From JAFLCA01 sp041907145 (GTDB lineage Bacteria > Bdellovibrionota_C > UBA2361 > JAFLCA01): a stretch of DNA of 16,857 bases. Below the pieces are notes generated by a model, which did no database searches, was not told the origin of the DNA, and saw nothing but the letters and a program-made list of their open reading frames with translations. Positions 6,259 through 13,095 of this stretch are shown one piece after another (position 1 is the first letter of the stretch; the number at the start of each line of letters is the position of its first letter). The DNA is taken from contig JAYRHW010000284.1 of NCBI GenBank assembly GCA_041907145.1, forward strand, positions 1-16,857, written 5' to 3'. Made by a program: the position numbers and the translations under genes.

Positions 6259-6495
6259 TCATTCCTTAAAATCTCGATCGAAGAATGCGTTGTGCACTGT
6301 CTGCCCGTCCTCAAGAAGAACAACTCGAAGCCATTTCCCGTTGGCTTCTTCAATCCTCTGCCACTTTCTAATTCTACCATCATCTTGAGTTTCTGTCTTG
6401 GCCGGGTTTTCGATAACCCTTTGAATCCATTCATCCTTGATACCCTCCCTATCTGAGAGGGAACGCCGAAACTGAAAATATTTGGTAGTCTTCAT
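6259..6495 (-). CDS. Small toxin-like protein paired with DUF2283
   Basis: This 78-residue protein starts at the ATG at 6495 and ends at TGA 6261-6259. It carries a recognisable pattern of small basic proteins often found next to DUF2283 genes: IKDEWIQRVIENP, then GRIRKWQRIEE, then WLRVVLLEDGQTVHNAFFDR near the C-terminus. The size, strand-rich second half and conserved Arg/Trp residues resemble RelE-superfamily or DUF4258-like mRNA-interferase toxins, but this resemblance is inferred from pattern and context. The gene begins 9 nt after the purF stop with only a weak ribosome binding site, so it probably depends on read-through and coupling from purF. It is the first gene of the pair, whereas classical TA modules often place the antitoxin first. 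Confidence 0.68.
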   Translation of the reverse strand: MKTTKYFQFRRSLSDREGIKDEWIQRVIENPAKTETQDDGRIRKWQRIEEANGKWLRVVLLEDGQTVHNAFFDRDFKE

Positions 6496-6504
6496 CCGGT
6501 GAAT

Positions 6505-7923
6505 TTAAAAGAGCTCTTCCTGCTTCGGTTCAATAGCGCCTGGCTTGCCAATCGGATAAAGCCCGGAGAAGCATGCATCACAGAACTTTCCGCGCGTGGA
6601 TTGCACCGCCCGGTACATCCCTTCGATGCTCAAGTACGCAAGTGTGTCGACTCCGATAAAGGCCGCAATCTTTGCCGTGTTCTGGGACGAGGCGATAAGC
6701 TCATCCTTGGTCGGCGTGTCGATACCGTAGTAGCAAGGATCGGTAGTCGGCGGAGCGGAAATTCGCATATGCACTTCGCTCGCTCCGGCGTCCCGCAGCA
6801 TTTTCACCAGTTTCTTGGAGGTCGTACCGCGCACGATGGAATCATCCACCACGACGATTGCCTTCCCTTTGAGCACGTCGCTATTTGCGTTGAGCTTGAG
6901 CTTTACGCCGAAATCCCGAATCGACTGCTTGGGTTCAATAAACGTTCTCCCCACGTAGTGATTGCGGACGAGTCCCATTTCCAGAGGGATCTTTGACTCT
7001 TGGGAATAGCCGATGGCTGCTGTGACCCCGGAGTCCGGCACCGGCACAACATAATCCGCTTTAACCGGAGCTTCCCGGGCAAGCTGCTCTCCAAGGCGCT
7101 TGCGCACACCATAGACGTTCCGGCCAAAGATGTTCGAATCGGGCCGGGCGAAATAGATATACTCGAAGATACAAGGCGATTCCTTGGCCTGTCCGAATGG
7201 GTAATAGCTCTTGATTTCATTCTTGCCGGAGATTTCTATGAGTTCGCCAGGCTCGATGTCCCGCACGTACTGCGCGCCGATTAAGTCAAAAGCGCAGGTT
7301 TCAGAGGCGATAACGTAGCTTCCGTTCAAGCTGCCGAGGCAGAGCGGCCTAAACCCGTTCGGGTCACGAACTGCCATCATGCGGTCCTTGAACAGGAACA
7401 ACAAGGAATAGGCACCAGAAACTATCTTCAGAGCAGCGATTACACGCTCCACCAGCGGCACATTTTTCTGTCCACGCGCCAACAAATGGATGATTACCTC
7501 AGTATCCGACGTAGCCGAAAAAATCGCCCCATCGCTGATTAACTCCTCGCGCAGCTTTTCTGCGTTGATGAGATTTCCATTATGGGCAATTGCCATGCTG
7601 CCCTGGGAGATTTCCGCGAACAGCGGCTGCACGTTGGCTAAGCGATGTCCACCTGCGGTGGTGTAGCGCACGTGTCCGATGGCCGCGTCGCCGGGTAAGC
7701 GCTGAAAATCAAAATTACTGAAGATGTCTGCGACAAGCCCCAAGCCTTTGTGCAGCGTAAACTGGGTGTCCACGTTGCCTCGATCGAGAGCTACGACGCC
7801 CGCGCCCTCTTGTCCGCGATGCTGCTGGGCGAAAAGGCCGAGGTAAGCGAGGTTAGCAGCTTCCTTGTTATTCCAAACACCAAAGAGACCACATTCCTCT
7901 TTGAACTTATCGAGTGACTCCAT
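6505..7923 (-). CDS. purF: Amidophosphoribosyltransferase (PurF)
   Basis: PurF catalyses the first committed step of de novo purine synthesis: PRPP plus glutamine to 5-phosphoribosylamine. The product is 472 residues, the normal length. From the ATG at 7923 there is a 10-residue propeptide (MESLDKFKEE) before Cys11, which becomes the N-terminal nucleophile after cleavage (CGLFGV). The Ntn glutaminase domain follows (AQQHRGQEGAG; HVRYTTAGG; AHNGNLIN; SDTEV), then the PRPP-binding loop VVVDDSIVRGTTSKK at about 358-372. Cysteines at 251, 397, 448 and 451 match the four ligands of the [4Fe-4S] cluster in the Bacillus-type enzyme. A TTG at 7944 would add seven residues but lacks a ribosome binding site. 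It lies 10 nt downstream of purL in the same direction. Purine feedback inhibition is typical of the family. Confidence 0.97.
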   Translation of the reverse strand: MESLDKFKEECGLFGVWNNKEAANLAYLGLFAQQHRGQEGAGVVALDRGNVDTQFTLHKGLGLVADIFSNFDFQRLPGDAAIGHVRYTTAGGHRLANVQPLFAEISQGSMAIAHNGNLINAEKLREELISDGAIFSATSDTEVIIHLLARGQKNVPLVERVIAALKIVSGAYSLLFLFKDRMMAVRDPNGFRPLCLGSLNGSYVIASETCAFDLIGAQYVRDIEPGELIEISGKNEIKSYYPFGQAKESPCIFEYIYFARPDSNIFGRNVYGVRKRLGEQLAREAPVKADYVVPVPDSGVTAAIGYSQESKIPLEMGLVRNHYVGRTFIEPKQSIRDFGVKLKLNANSDVLKGKAIVVVDDSIVRGTTSKKLVKMLRDAGASEVHMRISAPPTTDPCYYGIDTPTKDELIASSQNTAKIAAFIGVDTLAYLSIEGMYRAVQSTRGKFCDACFSGLYPIGKPGAIEPKQEELF

Positions 7924-7933
7924 ATCGACAGAG

Positions 7934-10177
7934 TTACATCCCAAATAAAGGTTTTAGGCCATTGGACCAGGCGGCATATGCTTTCTGAAGATCAAGCCTG
8001 GCGATTCCCTTGATGGAGATCTCCTTCCCACCAACAGTTCCCGCTGCGCTGACCTTGATGCCCTGCTCCTGGGCCAACGAGCGGACCTTGGCAGCATCAG
8101 AGGACTTACAGGAGACTACATATCGAGCGCCGGTCTCCGCAAACAGCAGCCCATCGCGTCTACCGCTTTGCTCCTGCAGGTCCAGGGTCGCTCCGTGCAA
8201 CCTACCATATGCTCCGAAGCAGCACTCAGCTAAAGCGATCGCCAATCCCCCGCTAGAAAGGTCATGGCAAGAATGCAACAAACCCTTACTGATAAGGCTT
8301 CGAATCAAATTTGCGGACTTAAGCTCCAAGTCATAATTCAGAATTGGCAGCGCGCCCTTCTCGATGCCAGCGTACTGCGCCATATACTCGGAGCCACCGA
8401 GATCATCGGCGTTCGTTGCCCCGAGCACCAAAATGGCATCCCCCTCGTGTTGGAAATGCGCTCCAATGCACAGAGACGCGTCGTCGATTAAGCCCACAAC
8501 TGCCAAAAGCGGTGTGGGTAAAATCGGCTTCCCCTTTGTTTCGTTATAGAGACTAACATTGCCGCTTACAATCGGCACATCAAAGGCCCGAGCAGCCTCG
8601 GAAAGTCCGCGCACTGCCTCCGCAATTTGCCACATGCCTTCGGGCCGCTCAGGACTGCCGAAATTCAAATTGTCGGAAATGCCGATCGGCGAGGCTCCCA
8701 CGGCCGCGATATTTCGGCACGCCTCGGCCAACGACAGCGCCGCGCCCTGACGCGGATCGATTCCGCAATATCGGGAATTACAGTCCAGCGTCATCGCCAC
8801 GCCCTTTTCCGGCACCCCGGGCTTCTCGCGCTTGACGCGAATTACCGCGGCATCCCCGCCTGGATGAACGACCGTATTGGAGCGCACCGTCGAGTCGTAC
8901 TGACTATAAAGGGGAAAGCGTGAGCAAAGATTCGGCGAAGCCAGAAGCTTCAGCCACATATCTGCTAGATCGGGAGTTTCGGAAATCGTGCGCACATCGA
9001 ATCTTGCTCGCTGCTCGAAGTCAACTGGCGCCTTCTCTGGCCAGCGATACTGCGGTACTGAACTCGTAAGCAGTGAAGCTTCGAGAGACGACACCATCTC
9101 ACCGTGCCACAGAAGTTCGACATTCTTTCCGGAAATCACTTCGCCGATGTGGACGGCGTCCAGTTCCCAATGCTTGGCTATTGCCAACACTTCATTGACT
9201 CGACTCTTCTCTACCACAAGCAGCATGCGCTCCTGCGACTCAGAGAGCATGATCTCATAAGGATTCATATGCTCCTCTCGCTGCGGGATGCGGTCGAGGT
9301 GAATACGCACCCCTGTACCGGCGCGGTCTGCCATTTCATAGGTAGAACTTGTCATGCCGGCAGCACCCATATCTTGGATGCCAACCACCGCCCCCGACTC
9401 CATGATCTGCAAGCAGCACTCGAGCAATAGCTTTTCGGTGAACGGATCTCCCACCTGGACCGTAGGACGCTTCTCCTCGGAATTTTCGTCGAAGCCTTCA
9501 GAGGCCATCGTTGCGCCGTGAATTCCGTCGCGTCCGGTCTTCGAGCCCAGATACATGATGGCATTACCAACACCGGCAGCACGCCCAAGGAAAATCTTGT
9601 CGGCCTTTACGAGACCCAGAGCAAACGCGTTCACGAGGCAGTTGCCATTGTACGATTCGTGGAAGAAGACTTCGCCCCCAATCGTGGGAATGCCCATGCA
9701 ATTGCCGTAACCCCCTATTCCCTGCACGGCACGGCTCAAAAGATAGGGCGTGCGCGCATTCTCGGGGACACCGAACCGCAGCGCATTCATCAACGCCAAG
9801 GGCCGAGCGCCCATGGTGAACACATCACGCAAAATACCTCCGACGCCGGTAGCGGCTCCCTGATAGGGCTCGATAAAGCTTGGATGATTGTGACTCTCGA
9901 CTTTGAACGCAACCGCGTCGCCGTCTCCGATATCGATGACTCCGGCATTCTCTCCCGGACCTTGAATAACGCGCGGGCCCGTGGTGGGAAGATTTCTTAA
10001 ATGGACTTTGGTGCTTTTGTACGAGCAGTGTTCGGAATAGAGCGCGGCGCAAACTCCGAGTTCCACCATGTTGAGATTTCGACCGAGCAGATCAACAAGG
10101 TGTTTGAATTCGTCAGCGGTGAGTCCGTGCTCGAGCGCGTCCTCAAGAGAAGCAGTATCAGACCATTTTTTCTTCAC
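7934..10177 (-). CDS. purL: Phosphoribosylformylglycinamidine synthase subunit PurL (small type)
   Basis: PurL converts FGAR to FGAM with ATP and with ammonia supplied by PurQ, in a complex with PurS. The product is 747 residues, the small-type length, so PurS and PurQ should be encoded elsewhere; they are not in this window. Signatures include YSEHCSYKSTKVHLR near residues 47-61, VIQGPGENAGVIDIGDGDA, FKVESHNHPSFIEPYQGAAT, and in the second half GGDAAVIRVK and CHDLSSGGLAIALAE. The start chosen is the GTG at 10177, because GAAGG lies 5 nt upstream and the product then begins close to the family N-terminus. The frame stays open to a TTG at 10219 (761 residues) with no ribosome binding site. It is the first gene of purL-purF. 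A palindrome and -10-like sequences lie directly upstream. Confidence 0.96.
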   Translation of the reverse strand: MKKKWSDTASLEDALEHGLTADEFKHLVDLLGRNLNMVELGVCAALYSEHCSYKSTKVHLRNLPTTGPRVIQGPGENAGVIDIGDGDAVAFKVESHNHPSFIEPYQGAATGVGGILRDVFTMGARPLALMNALRFGVPENARTPYLLSRAVQGIGGYGNCMGIPTIGGEVFFHESYNGNCLVNAFALGLVKADKIFLGRAAGVGNAIMYLGSKTGRDGIHGATMASEGFDENSEEKRPTVQVGDPFTEKLLLECCLQIMESGAVVGIQDMGAAGMTSSTYEMADRAGTGVRIHLDRIPQREEHMNPYEIMLSESQERMLLVVEKSRVNEVLAIAKHWELDAVHIGEVISGKNVELLWHGEMVSSLEASLLTSSVPQYRWPEKAPVDFEQRARFDVRTISETPDLADMWLKLLASPNLCSRFPLYSQYDSTVRSNTVVHPGGDAAVIRVKREKPGVPEKGVAMTLDCNSRYCGIDPRQGAALSLAEACRNIAAVGASPIGISDNLNFGSPERPEGMWQIAEAVRGLSEAARAFDVPIVSGNVSLYNETKGKPILPTPLLAVVGLIDDASLCIGAHFQHEGDAILVLGATNADDLGGSEYMAQYAGIEKGALPILNYDLELKSANLIRSLISKGLLHSCHDLSSGGLAIALAECCFGAYGRLHGATLDLQEQSGRRDGLLFAETGARYVVSCKSSDAAKVRSLAQEQGIKVSAAGTVGGKEISIKGIARLDLQKAYAAWSNGLKPLFGM

Positions 10178-10224
10178 ATCGCCCTTCGTTTTATGAGCAC
10201 CAGCCGAACAGTCATTCAACTATA

Positions 10225-10250
10225 TTAGATCAGTGGTTTCACTGATATAA
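10225..10250 (-). promoter_or_regulatory. Inverted repeat at the putative purL promoter
   Basis: ATCAGTG (10229-10235) and CACTGAT (10240-10246) are perfect inverted repeats around GTTT. The symmetry extends to 10/11 pairs over 10225-10250. On the minus strand the dyad is immediately followed by TAATAT/TATAGT, -10-like sequences that would start a transcript about 35 nt before the GTG of purL. A repressor bound here would cover the promoter. It does not match the Escherichia coli PurR box. No good -35 element is visible. Confidence 0.5.
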
Positions 10251-10380
10251 AGCTCTCCACCCGCCGCGACAATGGTGTAGAGCCCTGATTTAAATAGAAA
10301 ATCTTGGGACTATAGCCTATAATAAACAGATAAGTAAATTCAGTAGGTTTTGGGTCCCGTAATCTCCTAGCCGGCGTTTT

Positions 10381-10411
10381 GAATGTGTCCCGCTGATTCA
10401 GCGTCACATTC
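10381..10411. repeat. Nested dyad (two-step hairpin)
   Basis: Outer arms GAATGTG (10381-10387) and CACATTC (10405-10411) enclose inner arms CGCTGA (10391-10396) and TCAGCG (10398-10403), separated by an asymmetric 3-nt/1-nt internal loop. All 13 pairs are perfect. There is no T run on either side in either orientation, so it does not look like a terminator. It could be an operator or a structured leader for the gene at 10497. Confidence 0.5.
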
Positions 10412-10496
10412 CCCAGTCCAAGCTGGTTCGAGATCGCCCACAAGGCGTTGACCCAGTATCAGCCGCAGAAAAGCTACTCGATAAGGAGAGTCAGCC

Positions 10497-10709
10497 ATGA
10501 ACAATCAGAGAAAGACCAAGCGCATCAGCGACGGCATTGAAACACAGATTGTAGAAGATAATCGTGTTCTCTCAGCGTACGCCTACTGCAGTTTGCCTAC
10601 TCATTTCTTTGATCGCGCTCTTGCCCAAATGAACTCGGACAAAGCCTCCGGCCTGACGATGTCCCGTTGGGGTCAGAAGGGGTTGAATTCGAGATTGCCT
10701 CGTCAGTAA
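10497..10709 (+). CDS. Small hypothetical protein, doubtful
   Basis: The frame encodes 70 residues beginning MNNQRKTKRISDGIETQIVE. A good ribosome binding site (AAGGAG at 10483-10488, 8 nt before the ATG) is the main support. There is no signal peptide or membrane segment. The N-terminal half is charged and soluble-looking; the C-terminal half is less protein-like (MSRWGQKGLNSRLPRQ) and may reflect a frameshifted or decayed end. I do not recognise a family. It could be a small regulator, a gene remnant, or a chance frame with a good Shine-Dalgarno sequence. Confidence 0.4.
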   Translation: MNNQRKTKRISDGIETQIVEDNRVLSAYAYCSLPTHFFDRALAQMNSDKASGLTMSRWGQKGLNSRLPRQ

Positions 10710-11077
10710 ATACATTTTCGAGCCCTCGCTCGATTGTTCTTCCAGCACCTAAATCGAAACCGGAAGTGTGCTCCGCTTCCAAGCCTCAGCGAATCACCAG
10801 TAGAAACACCATTCTAGTGTTGCCGTTCTGCACTTTTCACAGAAACGGTGCAAAAAACTGCTAACCGCCTTAGAGCGGACAACATCTTAAGAGTAGACCC
10901 GCACAGTCAGGTCTCAGTGCGTTTTGATGTCGTTGCCGGGATTCATTGACTCAGGTACTTTGAAGGTAAGGGGTTGAGAGTATTAGATCCGATGCCGATC
11001 TAGTACGTCGAAGGTTAAGGGTTGCTGACGAGGATATTGTCCCTGGCGGCACCACCCATTCTCTTTTGCGAGGGCAC
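10710..11077 (+). other. Long spacer upstream of prkA
   Basis: This stretch of more than 350 nt has no convincing gene. It contains a bulged hairpin, CCGTTCTG (10823-10830) pairing with CAGAAACGG (10840-10848), and the imperfect direct repeats at 10955-10976 and 11003-11024. TTGACT at 10946 is -35-like, but I see no well-spaced -10. I find no GG-N10-GC sigma54 element close to prkA, although enterobacterial yeaGH is known to be NtrC/sigma54 controlled. Confidence 0.4.
10955..11024 (+). repeat. Pair of imperfect 22-bp direct repeats upstream of prkA
   Basis: GTACTTTGAAGGTAAGGGGTTG (10955-10976; arms GTAC and GAAGGT...GGTTG) recurs at 11003-11024 as a version with GTACGTCGAAGGTTAAGGG then TTG. 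The copies are 48 bp apart, allowing one shifted base in the AAGGT/TAAGGG part. Paired copies upstream of a promoterless-looking gene start suggest activator or repressor sites. This is inferred from position only. Confidence 0.42.
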
Positions 11078-13006
11078 ATGACCGAAGATTTTCAAAAACT
11101 AATCCAAGAAGACCGGGAGACCAGAAAGCGCAGCATGTGGAAAGGCACGATGCTCGAGTATCTCGAGATCGCGCGCAGCAATCCCGATATGCCCAAGCTG
11201 GCCCACAAGCGCATGTTCGACATGCTTGTCTCAGCCGGTGTAACCGAGGTCAATCTCGAAGAAAATCCCCGGCTCAAGCGCTTGTACAAAGGCGAGCGGC
11301 TGAAAGTCTACAACTTCTTTGCCGATGAGTTTTACGGCATGGAGAAAACGCTCAATCACATCGTGCGTTATTTCCACTCGGCCTCGCTCAAGGGTGAGGA
11401 AAGCCGGCAAGTTTTGTATCTCGTAGGACCAGTAGGTTCCGGTAAGAGCTCCCTTGTTGAAAAGCTCAAGCGCGGCCTCGAGACTCTCCCCTCTTTTTAC
11501 GGCATAGACGGCTGTCCGATGCATGAGGAGCCTTTGCACCTCATCCCCCGCCATCTGCGTAAAGAATTCTCCAAGATGCTGGACGTGGAGATCGAAGGCG
11601 ATCTCTGCCCTGTTTGCCGTTATCGCCTCAAGGAAGAGTTCCAAGGCCGCTGGGAGGAGTTCCCGGTGCGCACTCAGGAATTCAGCGTACGCGGCAAGCG
11701 CGGCGTCGGCGTCGTCCCCCCGGTCGACCCGAACAACCAGGACACCAGTGTTTTGATCGGCAGTGAAGACATTTCCAAACTCGATCTGTACTCAGAGGGC
11801 GACCCGCGAGTGCTGGATCTCACCGGCGCATTGAACGTCGGCAACCGCGGCATGGTCGAGTTTATCGAAGTGTTCAAGAACGAGACCGAGTATCTGCATG
11901 CCATGATTACCGCGACGCAGGAGAAATCGATCCCTGCCCCGGGCCGACACGGCATGATCTACGTAGATACGGTCATCGTCGCTCACTCCAACGAAGCCGA
12001 GTGGAAGAAATTCAAGAGTGACCACACTAACGAGGCAATCTTGGATCGTATCGTCACCGTTAAGGTGCCGTACAATCTCAGACTCTCGGAGGAAGTGAAG
12101 ATTTACAAGAAGATCATCAGAAACTCTCAATTCACGGCGGATATTGCGCCGCATACGATTGAAGTTGCCTCGATGTTCGCGATTCTTTCTCGCCTCGAGC
12201 CTACGAACAAATGCGATTTGCTCACCAAGCTCAAGCTGTATAACGGCGAAGAGGTCGTCGAGAAGGGCAAGACCAAGAAGATCGACGTTATTGAGCTTAA
12301 GGAAGAAGCCAAGAACGAGGGCATGACCGGTATTTCGACTCGCTTTATCATGAAAGCCCTTGATAACGCCTTGTCGGACAATATCGAAGCGAATGCGATT
12401 CACCCGATTTCGGTTCGCGAATCGCTGGTGCATATGGTCAAGGAATCGGACTTCCCTGAGGATGTACGCAAGCGCTACTTGGAATTCTTGCAGGACACCT
12501 TGCATAAGGAATACCTGGAGATTCTCGAACGCGAGATCACCAAAGCATTCGTTTACTCTTATCAGGACCAAGCAGAGTCCTTGTTCCAGAACTATCTCGA
12601 CCACGCCGAGGCCTACGTGACCAAGAAGCGTCTCAAGGATAGGAACACCGGAGAGGAGCTCGAGCCTGATGAGGGTTTCATGAAATCCATCGAGGAGCAG
12701 ATTGCTATCATCGGCACCGCCAGCGACGGCTTCAGACAGGAAGTCATAGCCTATCTCTGGTCGGTATCCCGCCGCGGCGAGAAGATCACCTACGAGAGCT
12801 ATGAACCGCTCAAAGAGGCGATTGAGAAAAAGCTTATGGCCTCAGTACGCGATGTATCGCGCATCATCACCAAGGCTCGCACCCGTGATGAGGAACAAGG
12901 CCGCAAGTACGACCGCATGGTTGAACAGATGATTCGAAACGGATACCCCGCAAGCTGCGTGGATACGATTTTGAAGTACGCTGCGAATAACCTCTGGAAG
13001 GACTAA
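11078..13006 (+). CDS. prkA: PrkA/YeaG-family AAA+ serine protein kinase-like protein
   Basis: The 642-residue product has the full PrkA length (about 630-645). The AAA_PrkA domain carries Walker A GPVGSGKSS at about 117-125 and the family blocks CPMHEEPLHLIPRHLR and GDLCPVCRYRLKEEF; these cysteines and a histidine (146, 149, 177, 180) may bind a metal. Further blocks include RGMVEFIEVFKNETEYLHA, HGMIYVDTVIVAHSNEAEW and ISTRFIMKALDNALSDN. The C-terminal part is the PrkA kinase-like domain. Bacillus PrkA affects sporulation and Escherichia coli YeaG acts in nitrogen-starvation and stationary-phase responses; kinase and protease-like activities have been reported. The ATG at 11078 is preferred (GAGGG just upstream, tight spacing); the frame is open from a TTG at 11066. 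It is the first gene of prkA-yeaH-spoVR. Confidence 0.96.
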   Translation: MTEDFQKLIQEDRETRKRSMWKGTMLEYLEIARSNPDMPKLAHKRMFDMLVSAGVTEVNLEENPRLKRLYKGERLKVYNFFADEFYGMEKTLNHIVRYFHSASLKGEESRQVLYLVGPVGSGKSSLVEKLKRGLETLPSFYGIDGCPMHEEPLHLIPRHLRKEFSKMLDVEIEGDLCPVCRYRLKEEFQGRWEEFPVRTQEFSVRGKRGVGVVPPVDPNNQDTSVLIGSEDISKLDLYSEGDPRVLDLTGALNVGNRGMVEFIEVFKNETEYLHAMITATQEKSIPAPGRHGMIYVDTVIVAHSNEAEWKKFKSDHTNEAILDRIVTVKVPYNLRLSEEVKIYKKIIRNSQFTADIAPHTIEVASMFAILSRLEPTNKCDLLTKLKLYNGEEVVEKGKTKKIDVIELKEEAKNEGMTGISTRFIMKALDNALSDNIEANAIHPISVRESLVHMVKESDFPEDVRKRYLEFLQDTLHKEYLEILEREITKAFVYSYQDQAESLFQNYLDHAEAYVTKKRLKDRNTGEELEPDEGFMKSIEEQIAIIGTASDGFRQEVIAYLWSVSRRGEKITYESYEPLKEAIEKKLMASVRDVSRIITKARTRDEEQGRKYDRMVEQMIRNGYPASCVDTILKYAANNLWKD

Positions 13007-13011
13007 ACGAG

Positions 13012-13085
13012 CTTCGTGGTCTTAGTGGTCCTCGTGGTCGAACTAACTGCAGCTTGTAACCACAAAGGCCACCAAGACCACTAAG
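13012..13085 (+). repeat. Inverted triple 9-mer repeat hairpin between prkA and yeaH
   Basis: The 5' arm has three 9-bp units, TTCGTGGTC, TTAGTGGTC and CTCGTGGTC (13013-13039). The 3' arm has the inverted units ACCACAAAG, GCCACCAAG and ACCACTAAG (13059-13085). The arms pair over 27 positions (13012-13038 with 13059-13085) with about 22 Watson-Crick pairs plus wobbles, around a 20-nt loop. It starts 6 nt after the prkA stop and ends 11 nt before the yeaH ATG. It has no T run. This GTGGTC/TTCGTGG style of repeat is seen scattered in intergenic DNA of several environmental bacterial lineages. It may stabilise or attenuate the mRNA between the two genes. Confidence 0.7.
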
Positions 13086-13095
13086 AAGAGAAGAG

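Larger units (their letters stand above)
10178..10496. other. Spacer between purL and the small gene at 10497
   Basis: Apart from the purL-proximal palindrome (10225-10250) and the nested dyad at 10381-10411, I see an isolated TATAAT at 10318-10323 (plus strand) without a convincing -35. No tRNA or other RNA gene is evident. A 72-codon minus-strand frame (10225-10443) has no ribosome binding site or family features. Confidence 0.4.

Noticed and set aside
9518..10000. 160-codon plus-strand frame within purL
   Set aside because: It lies antisense to highly conserved PurL catalytic blocks and has no protein-like features.
10225..10443. 72-codon minus-strand frame upstream of purL
   Set aside because: It has no ribosome binding site, covers the palindromes of the spacer and shows no family pattern.
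10419..10443. GGTTCGAGATC resembling a tRNA T-loop
   Set aside because: The flanking bases cannot form the 5-bp T stem and no acceptor or anticodon arm is present.
10823..10848. Bulged hairpin as a terminator for the small gene at 10497
   Set aside because: It is followed by an A-rich, not T-rich, stretch on the plus strand, and has no suitable gene ending on the minus strand.
11792..12604. 270-codon minus-strand frame opposite prkA
   Set aside because: It mirrors the codon structure of prkA, has no ribosome binding site and no recognisable domain.
13012..13085. CRISPR-like array in the 9-mer repeats
   Set aside because: The units are only 9 bp, contiguous with no spacers, and half are inverted.
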